Shown: positions 1-11,200 of the stretch, piece by piece
How the letters are laid out: each line of letters opens with the position of its first letter
How positions within the stretch are numbered: position 1 is the stretch's first letter
Assembly (NCBI GenBank): GCA_958299035.1
Contig: CATQJL010000223.1
Coordinates: 3,342,359-3,406,358 of the forward strand
DNA length: 64,000 nucleotides
Origin: Cylicocyclus nassatus
Taxonomy: Eukaryota > Nematoda > Chromadorea > Rhabditida > Strongylidae
Direction of reading: 5' to 3'
Position numbers and translations under genes: made by a program
Notes under the pieces: model-generated
Seen by the model: only the letters and a program-made list of their open reading frames with translations
Told to the model about the DNA's origin: nothing
Database searches by the model: none

Positions 1-2211
1 TTCTGTTGAGAATGATCGCCCGCTTTCAAAACGGGAGATTGATGCATATCGCCCCAGGAGGAACTTCGTTCAAAAACAGGAAGAACTTCGTTCAAAAACT
101 CTAAAATCCGACTCATGCTGGACCCTGCCCTTAGGCTCGGGCATATCACACGCGATTTCGGTTGCGATATGCTGGCTCTTAGATGTCTTTGAATGCAACA
201 CACGCAGACCACAAATGCATAATTCATATAGAATTATAGAGTGATAAGAACTGTAAACTGTAATTTTTTGCACATTCAGATTGCTCTTACGATGAGTTTT
301 GGATAATGGAGTACTGCCAAATCGCAAAAGTCTTGACTGAAATCTTATGAAGTATGCCCGGAGCTTCTTTCAACTTTCTTACAGATAAGCTTGGAAGAAC
401 GACACAAATGGGCAGCTCCTGCTGCGATTTCCTTTTTAGTAAGTAACATATGTAAAAGTGTTAGTAAATTACATGTTGTGACATTGTCTGTAAATTGGCA
501 ACACTTTACGTACGTGCTTTAATACATCCTCAGCAACTTAGCTCGCCTACTGATTGAGCAACAGAAATAGTTTAGTTGTCCTCATCCCACTAGACTCCTG
601 ATGTGCGAATCAAAGTTAAATTGGAGCAGGCCAGTCGCAGCAGAGCGCGGCAGGTGACTCACAAGTCAATTTTGCATATGCTCCTTTATCGGTTTTCTCC
701 GTTGTTGTTTGTTAACCATTGTGTCCTAAATATGTTTGTTATCAAAATTGACTATATTATTATTGTCGAGCGTTAAGTACCTTCCATGTTCATTCTTTCA
801 ACTTTCTTACAGATAGCTTGGAAGAACGACACAAATGGACAACTCCTGCTGCGATTTCCTTTTTGGTAAGTAAAATATGTAAAAGTGTTAGTGGATTGCA
901 TGTTGCAAATTTGCCACCTGCATTGTTTGCCCATCTGACCTGAAACCGGGCATGGCGGCAAGAAGCAACGCTCACCAATGACAATAACGTCAATTTTTAT
1001 TGAAACATTGTCAGAATACATAAGTTACCAAGCAAAGGCGGATAAAACGATAAAGAGACATGAGTTATTTGAACTAATGGAAGACTTGCCCTGCTCTGCC
1101 GAGAAAGGCCTGCTCCAGTAAAAATTCGTCTACCAGGTGTCTAGCGGGGTGATGTACACTTTATTCACGGCCACATATACTCCTGAAGCGTCTTCTCGGC
1201 AAACATCTGATTCAGAGTCTTTATGAAATCATTTGAAGCATCGTCCATACACAAAAGGTATCGAACGATGCGGCAATGCAAGCAGTTTAGAAGCTTCTAT
1301 CAGAGCATCACAATTTTGTAAATCTGTACGACTTCACACTGATAGCATAATGACCCTTCACAAATGCCTAAAGTGATCAATTTTTCGGATCAGGTCATTG
1401 CTATAACGCAGCAAGGTGGCACCAACTATAGGCCTTGTTTTGATGTCCAAAGTAGACTCCCGTGCTGTCAAGGGACGCGTTCTGTTACATGCATTTGAAA
1501 CGTATGCTTGGAGACAATGTCTAAGATGAAGATAGTAAAATCTGTTAGCCCAAATAAAGAATGGAAGCATTACCGAAAATGGTAATGACAGTTTTTCGCT
1601 CAAATCAATGAGCTCAGCTTGTCAGCATGTGATTAGGTCCAAGAGCTCTGGAATTATACATGGACTGCTTAGATTGCATTCGAAACAGCAATATAAAAGG
1701 GACAGCGGATGCCCTTCAAAAGCGAGGTTGAGGTAGTATAACAGAGCGAAGGGAACTTTTGGTTTTGTTCAAAAAGCATTACGTAATTTTGACGAAACTA
1801 TAACATTATTACCACCAGCACGTCAGCTCTGCTTCTCAGAGACCCGCACTGGCCTTTATCATTACCGCAGATGAGCCAATAATTAGGCTTCTGCAAGGTC
1901 ATGACTTTGTTTTACAAGTAAATGTTTAAGAGGACCTTAGCCGAAAAGCAACAAAAAAAAATCTATATATAGGAAAAATGGCGCCAAAAATGATTGCTAG
2001 GATCTTCGCTTTGTCCTCAGAGCTTAAAGAATGGTTGCTCAATTTCTTTGATACTCAAGTTGGTCGTTTAGTTCCAATGTCAACATTATGCAAGCACGAG
2101 GAAGGCATAGATTAGAACCAACGCGAACCTCTGCGAAGCAGAGACGATGCATTGGTAGGTAGTATGAGGTAAACTTACGCAGTGGTACTATTCTTTCACC
2201 CAAATTGCATA
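1..2211. other. Gene-free stretch downstream of paralog A, repeat fragments
   Basis: No convincing exon is seen on either strand. At about 575-700 there is a degenerate copy of the repeat whose better copy is at 36,841-37,479 (shared CCTCA-CCCACTAG, GCAGAGCGCGGCA and TTGTTTGTTAA blocks). At about 1,820 and 2,125 lie short hairpins built on TCTGCTTCGCAGA, which recur at 7,024. The missing 3' exons of paralog A would be expected here or beyond the window edge, but I could not recognise TM3-TM5 sequences. Confidence 0.5.
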
Positions 2212-2215
2212 ACCG

Positions 2216-2540
2216 TGTAAGAGATCGGAGACGGTTAGATCGGAGATTATTCAAGAATGCGATATTATGACTCATTCGTTCAGGGCGTGGTCGACCAGAA
2301 GCTAAGCTGAAGGAAAGCAGATTCATTGTGGAGATCGTCCAGCCACCGAGCGGCTGATGCCGCCTACACTCCGAACCACCTGCAGCATCTATCCAACATC
2401 GTTGACCTCTGTGATCCGTTTATATACTTTTGTCAATAAATTGTTACCTATTGCAGCATTGTTGGTTTCTTACAATAAATGATGATTTGCCACCGTGTTC
2501 CTACCGTTGAGTTAGCCGCTTCCACGGCGCTACGTTCACT
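2216..2540 (+). repeat. 5' LTR of short LTR retrotransposon
   Basis: This 325-bp direct repeat matches 3,866-4,190 with about four substitutions. It carries a TATA motif near 2,412 and AATAAA motifs near 2,437 and 2,473, which set the sense strand as plus. The 4-bp sequence ACCG lies directly before it (2,212-2,215) and directly after the second copy (4,191-4,194), as expected of a target-site duplication. The ends read TGTAAGAG and GTTCACT, so the 3' terminus is not the usual CA. Confidence 0.85.
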
Positions 2541-2705
2541 GGTACCAGCCGAGTGGTTTCGTTCCACAGGAGCAAGGTAGGTCCGGTTTAATTTCCGTAG
2601 TAACCCTGTTGGGTTCCCCATCGGAAATATTTGTGGCTGGCAGCAGAAGGAGAAAACCGCGTTTCAGGGATTTTTTTTCGCATCATTTGGAGCTTTGATG
2701 TGACC

Positions 2706-3110
2706 ATGGCCAGGTCCCATGAAAACTCCACTCCTTCAAGTGAATTAATAAGGAAATTCTTATGTACAACAGCGGTTTTCTTTTCCCTTGAAATAAAAGT
2801 TGCAACTTCTCGAACGAAATTTACCAGTAAAAGATATAGTAGTAGACTGTCGGCAAAAAAACTGTATGTCGACAATAAACAAAGAAGGGAACAGTCGGTA
2901 AAAAACTGTATGCCGACTATAAACAAAGAAAGAGAAAGAACCCAGCAGCCCCAGTTTTGTGAGCCGGCTAAGATGATAAAAGTGGATTCCCCTGCAGGGA
3001 CAGAAGCGCCGAGCAGCGAACCGTTTTTGTATTGTTGTGGTGGGCCTAAGTTCAGTATAGTAGGGGCAGTATTGTTTACATTGAGTTCAGTTGAAAAGCG
3101 CGCAGAGTAG
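2706..3110 (+). CDS. Unrecognised ORF inside the short LTR element
   Basis: This sense-strand ORF of about 134 codons starts at an ATG in good context (ACCATGGCC). The same frame is open upstream to about 2,631 without an ATG. The predicted protein is basic and polar with no zinc knuckle, protease or polymerase motif. It may be a degenerate gag remnant or a chance reading frame. An antisense ORF of similar size covers the same bases, which lowers confidence that either is used. Confidence 0.25.
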   Translation: MARSHENSTPSSELIRKFLCTTAVFFSLEIKVATSRTKFTSKRYSSRLSAKKLYVDNKQRREQSVKNCMPTINKERERTQQPQFCEPAKMIKVDSPAGTEAPSSEPFLYCCGGPKFSIVGAVLFTLSSVEKRAE

Positions 3111-3865
3111 TGAAGCTGGGTTATAAAACATTTTTTCGGTATTTCAGTGGTTTTGGTCCAGTTGCCCACATGTTGGTTCGCATTTCTTTTCTTTTTTCTC
3201 ATCAGTTTGATACAGAGCTCGGCAAGATCTCTACTCGAGTAAAATGTTCGTTTTCATTATGTAAGTCCCCCCGCATACATGCTTTTCCTTCAATCGATGT
3301 AGCTCTAGCATGAGCCGGCCTGATCGCAAGCTTGATAACGCATGCCATCGTCTCTCGTCTCGCCTGCGCAGGCCGCCAGCTCCATTAAGGGTGAGTCATT
3401 TTTTTCTCTTTTTCATTATTTCATACAATAGCCAGATTGTTTTTCGCTTCCCTTAGTTCTTTTACGAAATTAATAGCATTATAATCGTTGGAGTTGTTTT
3501 TTTTCCTTTCTCTCCTCATCTAAATTGATAGCAAATTCCTCTTTGAACTCTATTTCGCTACGCGTGATCGCGTCCCTCCCCGAATTAACGGTTATTACAA
3601 ATGATCAGAATTTTTCTACATCTTGAGGAATTCCTTTACTTTTCATGTTTTTTTTTGGCTGATATCTTAGAGCTCAACCCCACTTTGATCCCTTTTCCCG
3701 CTCTATTTTCTTTGAATTCATTTCCTTTACTGTTTCTTTCTCTTCCTGTAATTTTTGAAGTTGTTCTCCTTCGCCCTACATTCGAAAACATACTACATTG
3801 ATGTTCGTTTGGCGCTATTTTTTCTTCTTTCTGTCCTTTCGAATAACTTTCGTACTTGGTTGAAA

Positions 3866-4190
3866 AGTAAGAGATCGGAGACGGTTAGATCGGAGATTAT
3901 TCAAGAATGCGATATTATGACTCATTCGTTCAGGGCGCGGTCGACCAGAAGCTAAGCTGAAGGAAAGCAGATTCATTGTGGAGATCGTCCAGCCACCGAG
4001 CGGCTGATGCCGCCTACACTCCGAACCACCTGCAGCATCTATCCAACATCGTTGACCTCTGTGATCCGTTTATATACTTTTGCCAATAAATTGTTACCTA
4101 TTGCAGCATTGTTGGTTTCTTACAATAAATGATGATTTGCCACCGTGTTCCTACCGTTGAGTTAGCCGCTTCCACGGCACTACGTTCACT
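3866..4190 (+). repeat. 3' LTR of short LTR retrotransposon
   Basis: This is the second copy of the 325-bp LTR. Differences from the 5' copy are the first base plus three internal transitions. ACCG follows at 4,191-4,194, matching the 4 bp before the 5' copy. Confidence 0.85.
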
Positions 4191-4194
4191 ACCG

Positions 4195-5155
4195 CAAAGT
4201 AATAGGTCCGTAGTAAAGCTCGGTTAGGAGAGATGATCTCCTCTGAGGCCCGTGTGTAAGGTTCCGTCAGGTTAAATGACGACCGCCCACTTTCCCATGC
4301 TATAAGAATGCAACGTCACCTGACATGTGAGCCTCAGGTCATGTTGGCAGGGAGATGATCTCCCTGCCGAGTTATCGCAGATGATTCGAGCGATGATCTC
4401 CCGAAACAGTGTGCTAATGAGGAGATTTAGAGGAAATTTTCGTAAATTACTCATGAGTAACTTACGATACACGTTAGTTTAACATCTGAACATACTGGGT
4501 GAGGAGCCACAGTGCAGACCGACGGATTTTGACAAGATCTAACAAGTGCGGCCACGTCTTCGCCGCTAGTAGCAATCACAAAATGTGAATGTTTGGCGAA
4601 CGGGTTTTGACTTGTTTACTTGGATGAACATGACTACTCAATTATACCAATGTGGATGGTTGGAATTACCAAGTAATGGCTCAACTGAGGCGGAGCTGAC
4701 TCGTCGAAGCTTCAACTGAAGCTTTCCCCAGTTGAGGCCGAATGAGGCAGCTTCATTACGGGCCATAATCCCAAAAAAGTTGAAGTTTTTTTGTTATGCA
4801 GCTCTCAGACTCAAAGCATTGTCAACTCTATAGAGCAGACCAGTGGTTTATGATGAGTCAAGATTCTGTTCTTTACAAAAAAATAAAAGCTGCGGCTTTC
4901 TACGCAAATTAGCGTTTTTGTGTTTTGTTGCACGCAATTTTTCCGGAAGTGATGTGCCTCCTACTGGTTATGCAAAAAGCATCAGTGCCGTAGGAAATTT
5001 TTGCGAAACCTTCGCATCCAGAACTTCGTCGAAAACAATTTTCATTCAAATTGAGGTGGAAATTGTGCCTCTTCTATCCCTCAAAATGAGGGTTGTCAGA
5101 GTACGTAGCTATGTAGCAAAGACTTGTCTCGGTTAAATTCAAATTACAAGCCCAC
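4195..5155. other. Intron or 3' flank of paralog A; next exon not resolved
   Basis: Paralog B has two further loop-1 exons after the one matching 5,156-5,242. Their counterparts should lie here on the minus strand, but I find no segment with correct phase, splice sites and resemblance. The stretch around 4,680-4,760 has a short imperfect hairpin. Paralog A may be broken, may have diverged, or may continue across the LTR insertion. Confidence 0.4.
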
Positions 5156-5242
5156 CTCCTGTTGAAGTCCATTTAAATTCTGCTGAGTTTCAGTAAAATC
5201 AGCCCTAATAACGGCCATGCTGCCATTTTCAAAAACTTGCAA
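5156..5242 (-). CDS. Paralog A exon 8 (loop 1 helix)
   Basis: Exactly 29 codons with phase 0 at both ends, starting LQVFENGSMAVI and ending NLNGLQQE. The acceptor reads ATTAAG and the donor GTGGGC. It resembles paralog B exon 27,434-27,517 (DQVLNAKCGIIK...), which also has phase 0 at both ends. Confidence 0.75.
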
Positions 5243-8200
5243 CTTAATAGTGATGTATACATCCGAACGACATAAACGGCACGGGAAAGCTTACCAGTTG
5301 TTCTGTTGCGCTCGCAACATTAGTCAATGGTGTTGCAACATTAGTCAATAGATTTCTCGACAAGTTTTTCATCTGCTCTAGACTGACTCGACATTGCTGC
5401 TGTCCTTCCAAAGCCTAAATTCAATAATTTAGATTAAGTTCTTTTCTATTTCTAAGCGTTTGTAAACCTCTCTTATAGGTAGCGGATTGATTCTGGGTCG
5501 AAGACTACGCAGTAATCCTCCTGTATTCAATATGAATGCATCGATATCGTTTCGAAAAGACTTTTCGCTTTCATTGAAATTGCAATGGAGATTCGCGACG
5601 AAACCAGCAACAAAATTTCCAATATCTAGAGATTGAAAATCTCAAACTGAACCAATTTATATGACCACAACTGAGTGTGTAGTTGCGGTCCCGCCAAAAA
5701 AAAGAAAATGAGGTGTTTATATTTTGGATAAAAACTATCGATGAGGGAAATCTTAAGGAGCTAGACAAATACCATCACATGTGTCTGCCTGGGGGCTGAA
5801 CGTTGGCCTGTCACAAAAATTGCAGAGGAGATTACAAAATAGATCTTGAGTCAAGCTTTTGCACAGCCCACGCTGCCAGCACATAGTTTCACCGTGTATC
5901 AAGACAACGATGTGAAGGACAATTCCAATAACCACTTTGAAACGGAGCTGCTTTTATCTCATGGAAGCAAGCCCGTTGCAGTGTTCTCAGACTCATGCAC
6001 TCCTTCTTCTGAATTATAAGTGCACAATATTTCTTACCTTCGCATGGGTCCCGCTTACATAGCATCTGCTTTTCTTGTAGGGTGTCTCCATGTCCTCCTG
6101 CCTGAGGTAAGTCTTCAACCTATCCAATTTCTCGCAGATCCGCCTTGATTCTCCATGAAGTTCATATTGGATGTACCCCTAGGTCTTTTACCTGGCGCTT
6201 GCACGTTAAAGGCACCGTTCAAGCAAAATTTCGACCTCCATGTTTTTGCCGTTCCAGGCCTTCTCATACTCCTGATTCCGAATATTAAGTCTGATATCCG
6301 CGAAAACCACGAAAACCCCGTTTTCAGAACCGCTACTGATTTCTTCAGACTGGTGATTGGTTGGGCGGGACAAACGTCACGCCCACTCAAAGGGGAGGAG
6401 CCAACTTGGCGAATCTGTCATTCGAGCGATTTCCGAAGCAAATTTCTCGCTTCGGAAGCAACTTTTGCTAACGCGAGTTGGATAGGTATACAGTTGGGGG
6501 CCCCACTACATTTAGGCATCAAAATCTCATCGACCCCATTTGGGGTGGACGGTGCCTTTAAGCCTAACCTCGGAGGTGGTTTTCTTACATTCTGCGCACA
6601 TGAACGTACCACTGTAATCTCTTTTCCTGTAAACTATGGGCGGTACAAACTACTTTCATTTGCTCAAATATCATCGCAGATGTGGTCCTTTTTGTAACCC
6701 TTAAAATCCATTGTAGCATTTTTGTTTCAACGACACTAAGCTTCCTCTCCTCGTTCCACTATGAGGTGAGCACTCACTTTGTTTCTCCAGATGCACAAAC
6801 CATGCTCATCTCAGAAACTAGTCGAGAAACATTTTTTGGGGAAGACGGTGCCGGTGAAAGCTCTATCGATACAATAACGTAGTCACATCTGCATTTATTT
6901 GTCTAGTAAAATAATTTTCCGGCAGAAAGTTACATGGCAAAGCTTTTGAATGAATGCTTGTCTGATCCTTGATAATTAGCATAACATAGTAAACTTTACT
7001 GCAATTTTCTATACCAGTGCGTCACCTCTGCTTCGCAGAGGCTCGCATTGGCCCTACTATCTGTACGACTTACTCATTTCCGCACAATACTGATATTGAA
7101 ACACATCGCGCTATGCGGACTATCACGAATGATTTGTAATCAGTTACTCATTCCAAAAGCTTTTCCATATGAGATCGGTAATTTCGCGTGAATGAAACTG
7201 CTCCCAAAAGAAAAAGTGCAAATTTGAATTGATTCTTGGACTTTATGTCTTAGTATTCACCATAAGATGCAATAATCACCGTGGGCTACATCTCCGTGCA
7301 AAAATCTCCTCAAATGATCGGATAAACTCTTGGCAAAGAACATTTACGCAACCAAATCTTTTTTGGCGCCGTTTTCGCAAAGTGATGAACTTCAGTTCAA
7401 TTTTTTTAGGCCAGAGTCCATGGCTTGCACATTAACTTGTCAGATAGCCGTGACTTTGCAAATAGTCGTGCTACAGCCTCAATTTTACTGGCCAAAAGCC
7501 AAGTGGATTCGATTGACGCGCAGGTTTTGAGGGATCTACAAAACGGATCCGCTCGTGCTTTTGTATATTGGACTCTATGTTGGTAGCATGCGCTGTGCAA
7601 AATTTTGGCTCAGGAGGTTGGCTGGGACACGTTCTACGAATTTCGTAGAGACAGACAGACTTACACACACAAAAACACGTAAACATCCTTAGCCCGTTAT
7701 TATAAGTTACGATAGAGACGGAGAATCTGCTTCTTATCATGATTGGCGATCAGAACAGAGTAATTTGGTATAGTCTTGTCTCAGTGGCATGTGGATCTCA
7801 CGAGGAAAGCTTATTTATCTGAAGTGGCCTTTTTGGAATGTAAACCACATTGAAGGGCATAAAACGCTGATTTCAAATCTGCCTTCCATATTTGCAGAGC
7901 GCTTACGGAGACGAGGAGTTATGCGCTTTTCAAGCGAAAATTGGATGTGCATTTTGGATAAAATGAATTGCTAAAATCTTACTAGCCCTCAAATTATGCA
8001 ACCCAAGCGTGATATACTTTTCATTTTAGAGCGTTTTTGAATAAAGTGCTCTGGTGATTATCACGTTGACGACACAGAGAAAGTAACTATACTAATTTAG
8101 TCCTACGTGCACATTCGATTCCTTGACCCAATAAGCGCTCATGACTCCTCGCCCGTAAGCGCTCTGCAGATAAGGAAGGCAGATTTGGAATCAGTATTTT

Positions 8201-11200
8201 ATGCCCTTCAATATGGTGTACATGTCATCTAAAAAGGCCGCTTCGAACAACAACCTGCTTCCCAATTAGTACAAGCTCGGATACCCGGTTTGCTCTGTTC
8301 ATATCAACTACTATAGAAATCGCCAGTCCTTCTATCCCCACACTTTCCTCTCCATTCCGTGTTCGTGTCCAACTTCTGCAATACCGCTCGTATTTTTTGA
8401 AGAAGGGACGCACGGTCTCCGATTTATGTGACATCACCGTCGCGTGGCTATAACTCGCTTCAGAGTGGACGAATTTTTAGTCCAAAGACGCCGTTCGACT
8501 CAGCGCGGCACAGCGCATGTTTTGATATTGAGAAGTGCCCGCTTAAACACAGCAAAAGGCCAGATTCTAAGAATCGTTCCAAGCGGCAGGTTGCTCAGGA
8601 GTGCGACGAATAAGCACACTGAGTATAACCTAGCGTAAGCAAAGATCTGAAACGATTCGTGAAATCTGGCTTTCTGTGTCCAAGCGGGTTGCCAAAGAAT
8701 AGAGCGGTATTGTACACGGCAGTTGCAGTTCCTTATGTTCACTGCGTTTTCTTTGCCATCTGCCTGCTTGGTTGCTTACCTCCTGTCCCAAATTCTATTT
8801 TCCCAAGTCGAAAATCGTTTTTTCCACAATTCGATGTTACGTAATCAGCACGCTTGTCCCCCTCCCCTCGTAGTAACCCCAATTTCCTTAAAAGGCCGTA
8901 AAAGACTATAAAATGTGGGTGTTAAAGTGCCGACAAGGAACTGGTCAGAATTCGAAGAGGGCAATCGAAGCAAACTGCATAACATTAGATGCAGCATGAA
9001 ACACTGATTCTGAATCTATCTTCTTATCTGCTGAACGCTTTTGTGGATGAAGTTGTAAGTCATTGAAGGCCATTATTTTGCTTAAAAAATCATACTTCTA
9101 AAGAGCAAATTTAGCCATACAGAGTCATGTTCAAGTCAATGCTGGACCAAAACATGTAGCTAGGTCACTTCATTGGCTCATACCTAAAAATGAGCTAAAA
9201 AGGCAATAGTGTGCCTAATTTCGCAACTTTTATGCCCGATTTCTTCGCACTGAAACTACTCATAACTTCGCCTGCAAAGGTGTCAGCAGATATGAAAGAC
9301 AAATTTGAAATCAGCGTTCTACGCTGCACAGAATGGTATGCAGCTGCTTGAATTGGTCACTTCGACTTCTGACCACTCCCTTGTAATGCTCTAAAGCTTA
9401 AGGCATACCTCGCGCGATTCGGCCAAACATGAAGTTCTGACCAAGGGCAGCGCATTAACGAACGATGAATTACGAAGAGTCGCTCTTGTGCCAAATCGCG
9501 CAGCGACCGGAATCGCACGAAGTATGCCTTAGGCCTAATGCCGATTTTCACGCTCTATGCTCCACTCCCGAGTCCAAATGGAAAGTTAGCTGCGTTCAAG
9601 GCTGGGGTTCTTACTAATGCGGAACTCCGGAACAGTTCTAGCATAATTCTCGAACTGTACCGGAACTGTGCTGCATGCGCAGTAGCGGCCCCAATGCGGT
9701 TTTGAGAGGCGAGAGTTTGGAGATTTTCAACCGTTTCAAAGGTTTTTCTCTCAGATTTCACTTATTTCGGTCTCATTTCTATACTCAAGCCTTTTCACTG
9801 TCTAACTCAATACGGGTCCAAAATCGTATGAAATGCACAGAAACCCCGTTTTTGTGCCTTCACCGTGACGTCACAAGCAGGCGAATGGGACCCCTCTCCG
9901 GGACTCCAAATCTCTGCTCCGGAGGTGCGCCAGATTTGGGAGAGCCCCGGAGCACCAAAATGGGTGAAATGGAAGGGCTCCGGAGGGCTCCGCAGCGCGA
10001 AGTGGCAGGCCCGCGCCATTTGCCCCCCCCCCCCCCGAAGATATCCCTTCGACTGTCTGAGATGGAGGTGGACACCAAGTGGAGAGACATATTGAAACGC
10101 GTGGCGGAAAGCGGGAGCGTCGGCCATTCGGGCCAAGTTGCGCTTTTCCTCTGGGCAAATTTCTTGGCACAGAAGGGCCGGGATCGAGTCGGACTTAACT
10201 CTTTGGTTGTGCTGTGGTATGTGATTACCCTATCTTGCGATTTGAAATCGTGGATCGGTCCGGATCACGTCGGGGGTGAATTTTAAGCCTCATAGTTACT
10301 CGTTAAATATTCATTCTGGACTTACTGATTTCTTATTTGGGGGACTGCTTGTAGCTGTGAAATCCTAGCGACACTCTTTGCCGGAGCGCTGTACATATAG
10401 AAAGCTATAAATTGGATCACCTAGTGAATTTGCCACCATGGAAGAAAGGAAGGACTAAAGAGTTCATCTGCTATGAGGGTGATGCAGAGTTGTCTTATCA
10501 ATTTGCGTTTACTATTACCCTATTTTCAGGTGTATAAGCCGCACCCTTTTTGCTCTAAACGCGAACAGACCCAGGCGCGCCGCCGCGCATATGTCTCGCG
10601 AAGCGGTCGCCTTATCGCATACTGCTCTCACTTAACGCGCTCCATGATGACAGTCAGTCTTTTGGCGTGTTCGCCTTTAGAGTGAAAAGGGTGCGGCTTA
10701 TACACCTGAAAATAGGGTAGCAGAAAATCTACTATGTACCATCAAGGCCTTTGCTCTCAGGAAATCGTGTAATTGATCCTGCATCCAGTGTTCCTTCAAG
10801 TACGTACCTTTCATAGACTTATTCACTTGCTTAGGTAGGTAGTAGAGCGCATTTTGTATATGCTGGACACTATCCGTGATTAGATAAGTTCCTGCTGCAG
10901 CCATTGCAAAACAGAATACAAACGAGACCATTGCTGTTCCAATTTTCCGTTTTGTGGGCATCCTCTAAACAAACAAGTTTGAGGAAATGGTTGAATAATT
11001 AGAGAGTTTCCACACCTTTCTGCGCTTGCCGCAAGTCATGGCCAGTAGACACGATGTCAACAGTATGAAAGAAATTACGATACTGGCTATTACTACGAAG
11101 AGAATGTAACCCTGAAACATGCAGCCAAACTTTCAAACCGCTAATTCTCTATATGATACAAACGAACATTCTTGAACACATCTTGCAACAGATAGATACT

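Larger units (their letters stand above)
2216..4190 (+). mobile_element. Short, probably non-autonomous LTR retrotransposon (about 1.98 kb)
   Basis: Two nearly identical 325-bp LTRs enclose about 1.3 kb. Immediately after the 5' LTR is a plausible primer-binding site starting TGGTACCAGCCGAG (2,540 onward). The tRNA was not identified. The interior has no gag, protease, reverse transcriptase or integrase that I can recognise. It has one sense ORF with an ATG at 2,706 running to 3,110 (about 134 codons) with no known motif. The size and lack of pol suit a TRIM/LARD-like element mobilised in trans. It sits just past the last recognised exon of prominin-like gene A. LTR identity near 99% implies a fairly recent insertion. 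Confidence 0.8.
5626..10807. other. 5.2-kb intron of paralog A, packed with non-autonomous elements
   Basis: No exon is seen. The intron holds a TTAA-flanked MITE (6,206-6,561), foldbacks of the 450-bp family (about 7,819-8,243 and 8,934-9,383), a GC-rich CTCCGGAG-type repeat (about 9,860-10,100) and a 200-bp TA-flanked MITE (10,518-10,717). TGTCTGTC-rich sequence at about 7,640-7,690 resembles part of 29,950-30,030 in the other orientation. Confidence 0.6.

Noticed and set aside
2588..3202. 204-codon minus-strand ORF
   Set aside because: It is antisense to the short LTR element, has no motif, and overlaps a sense ORF in better context. Both may be chance.
6155..6697. 180-codon ORF
   Set aside because: It crosses a TTAA-flanked MITE, and the inverted copy at 45.4 kb does not preserve the frame.
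9675..10286. 203-codon plus ORF and overlapping ORFs on both strands
   Set aside because: They run through a GC-rich CTCCGGAG repeat and a homopolymer C tract. All frames are open because of composition.
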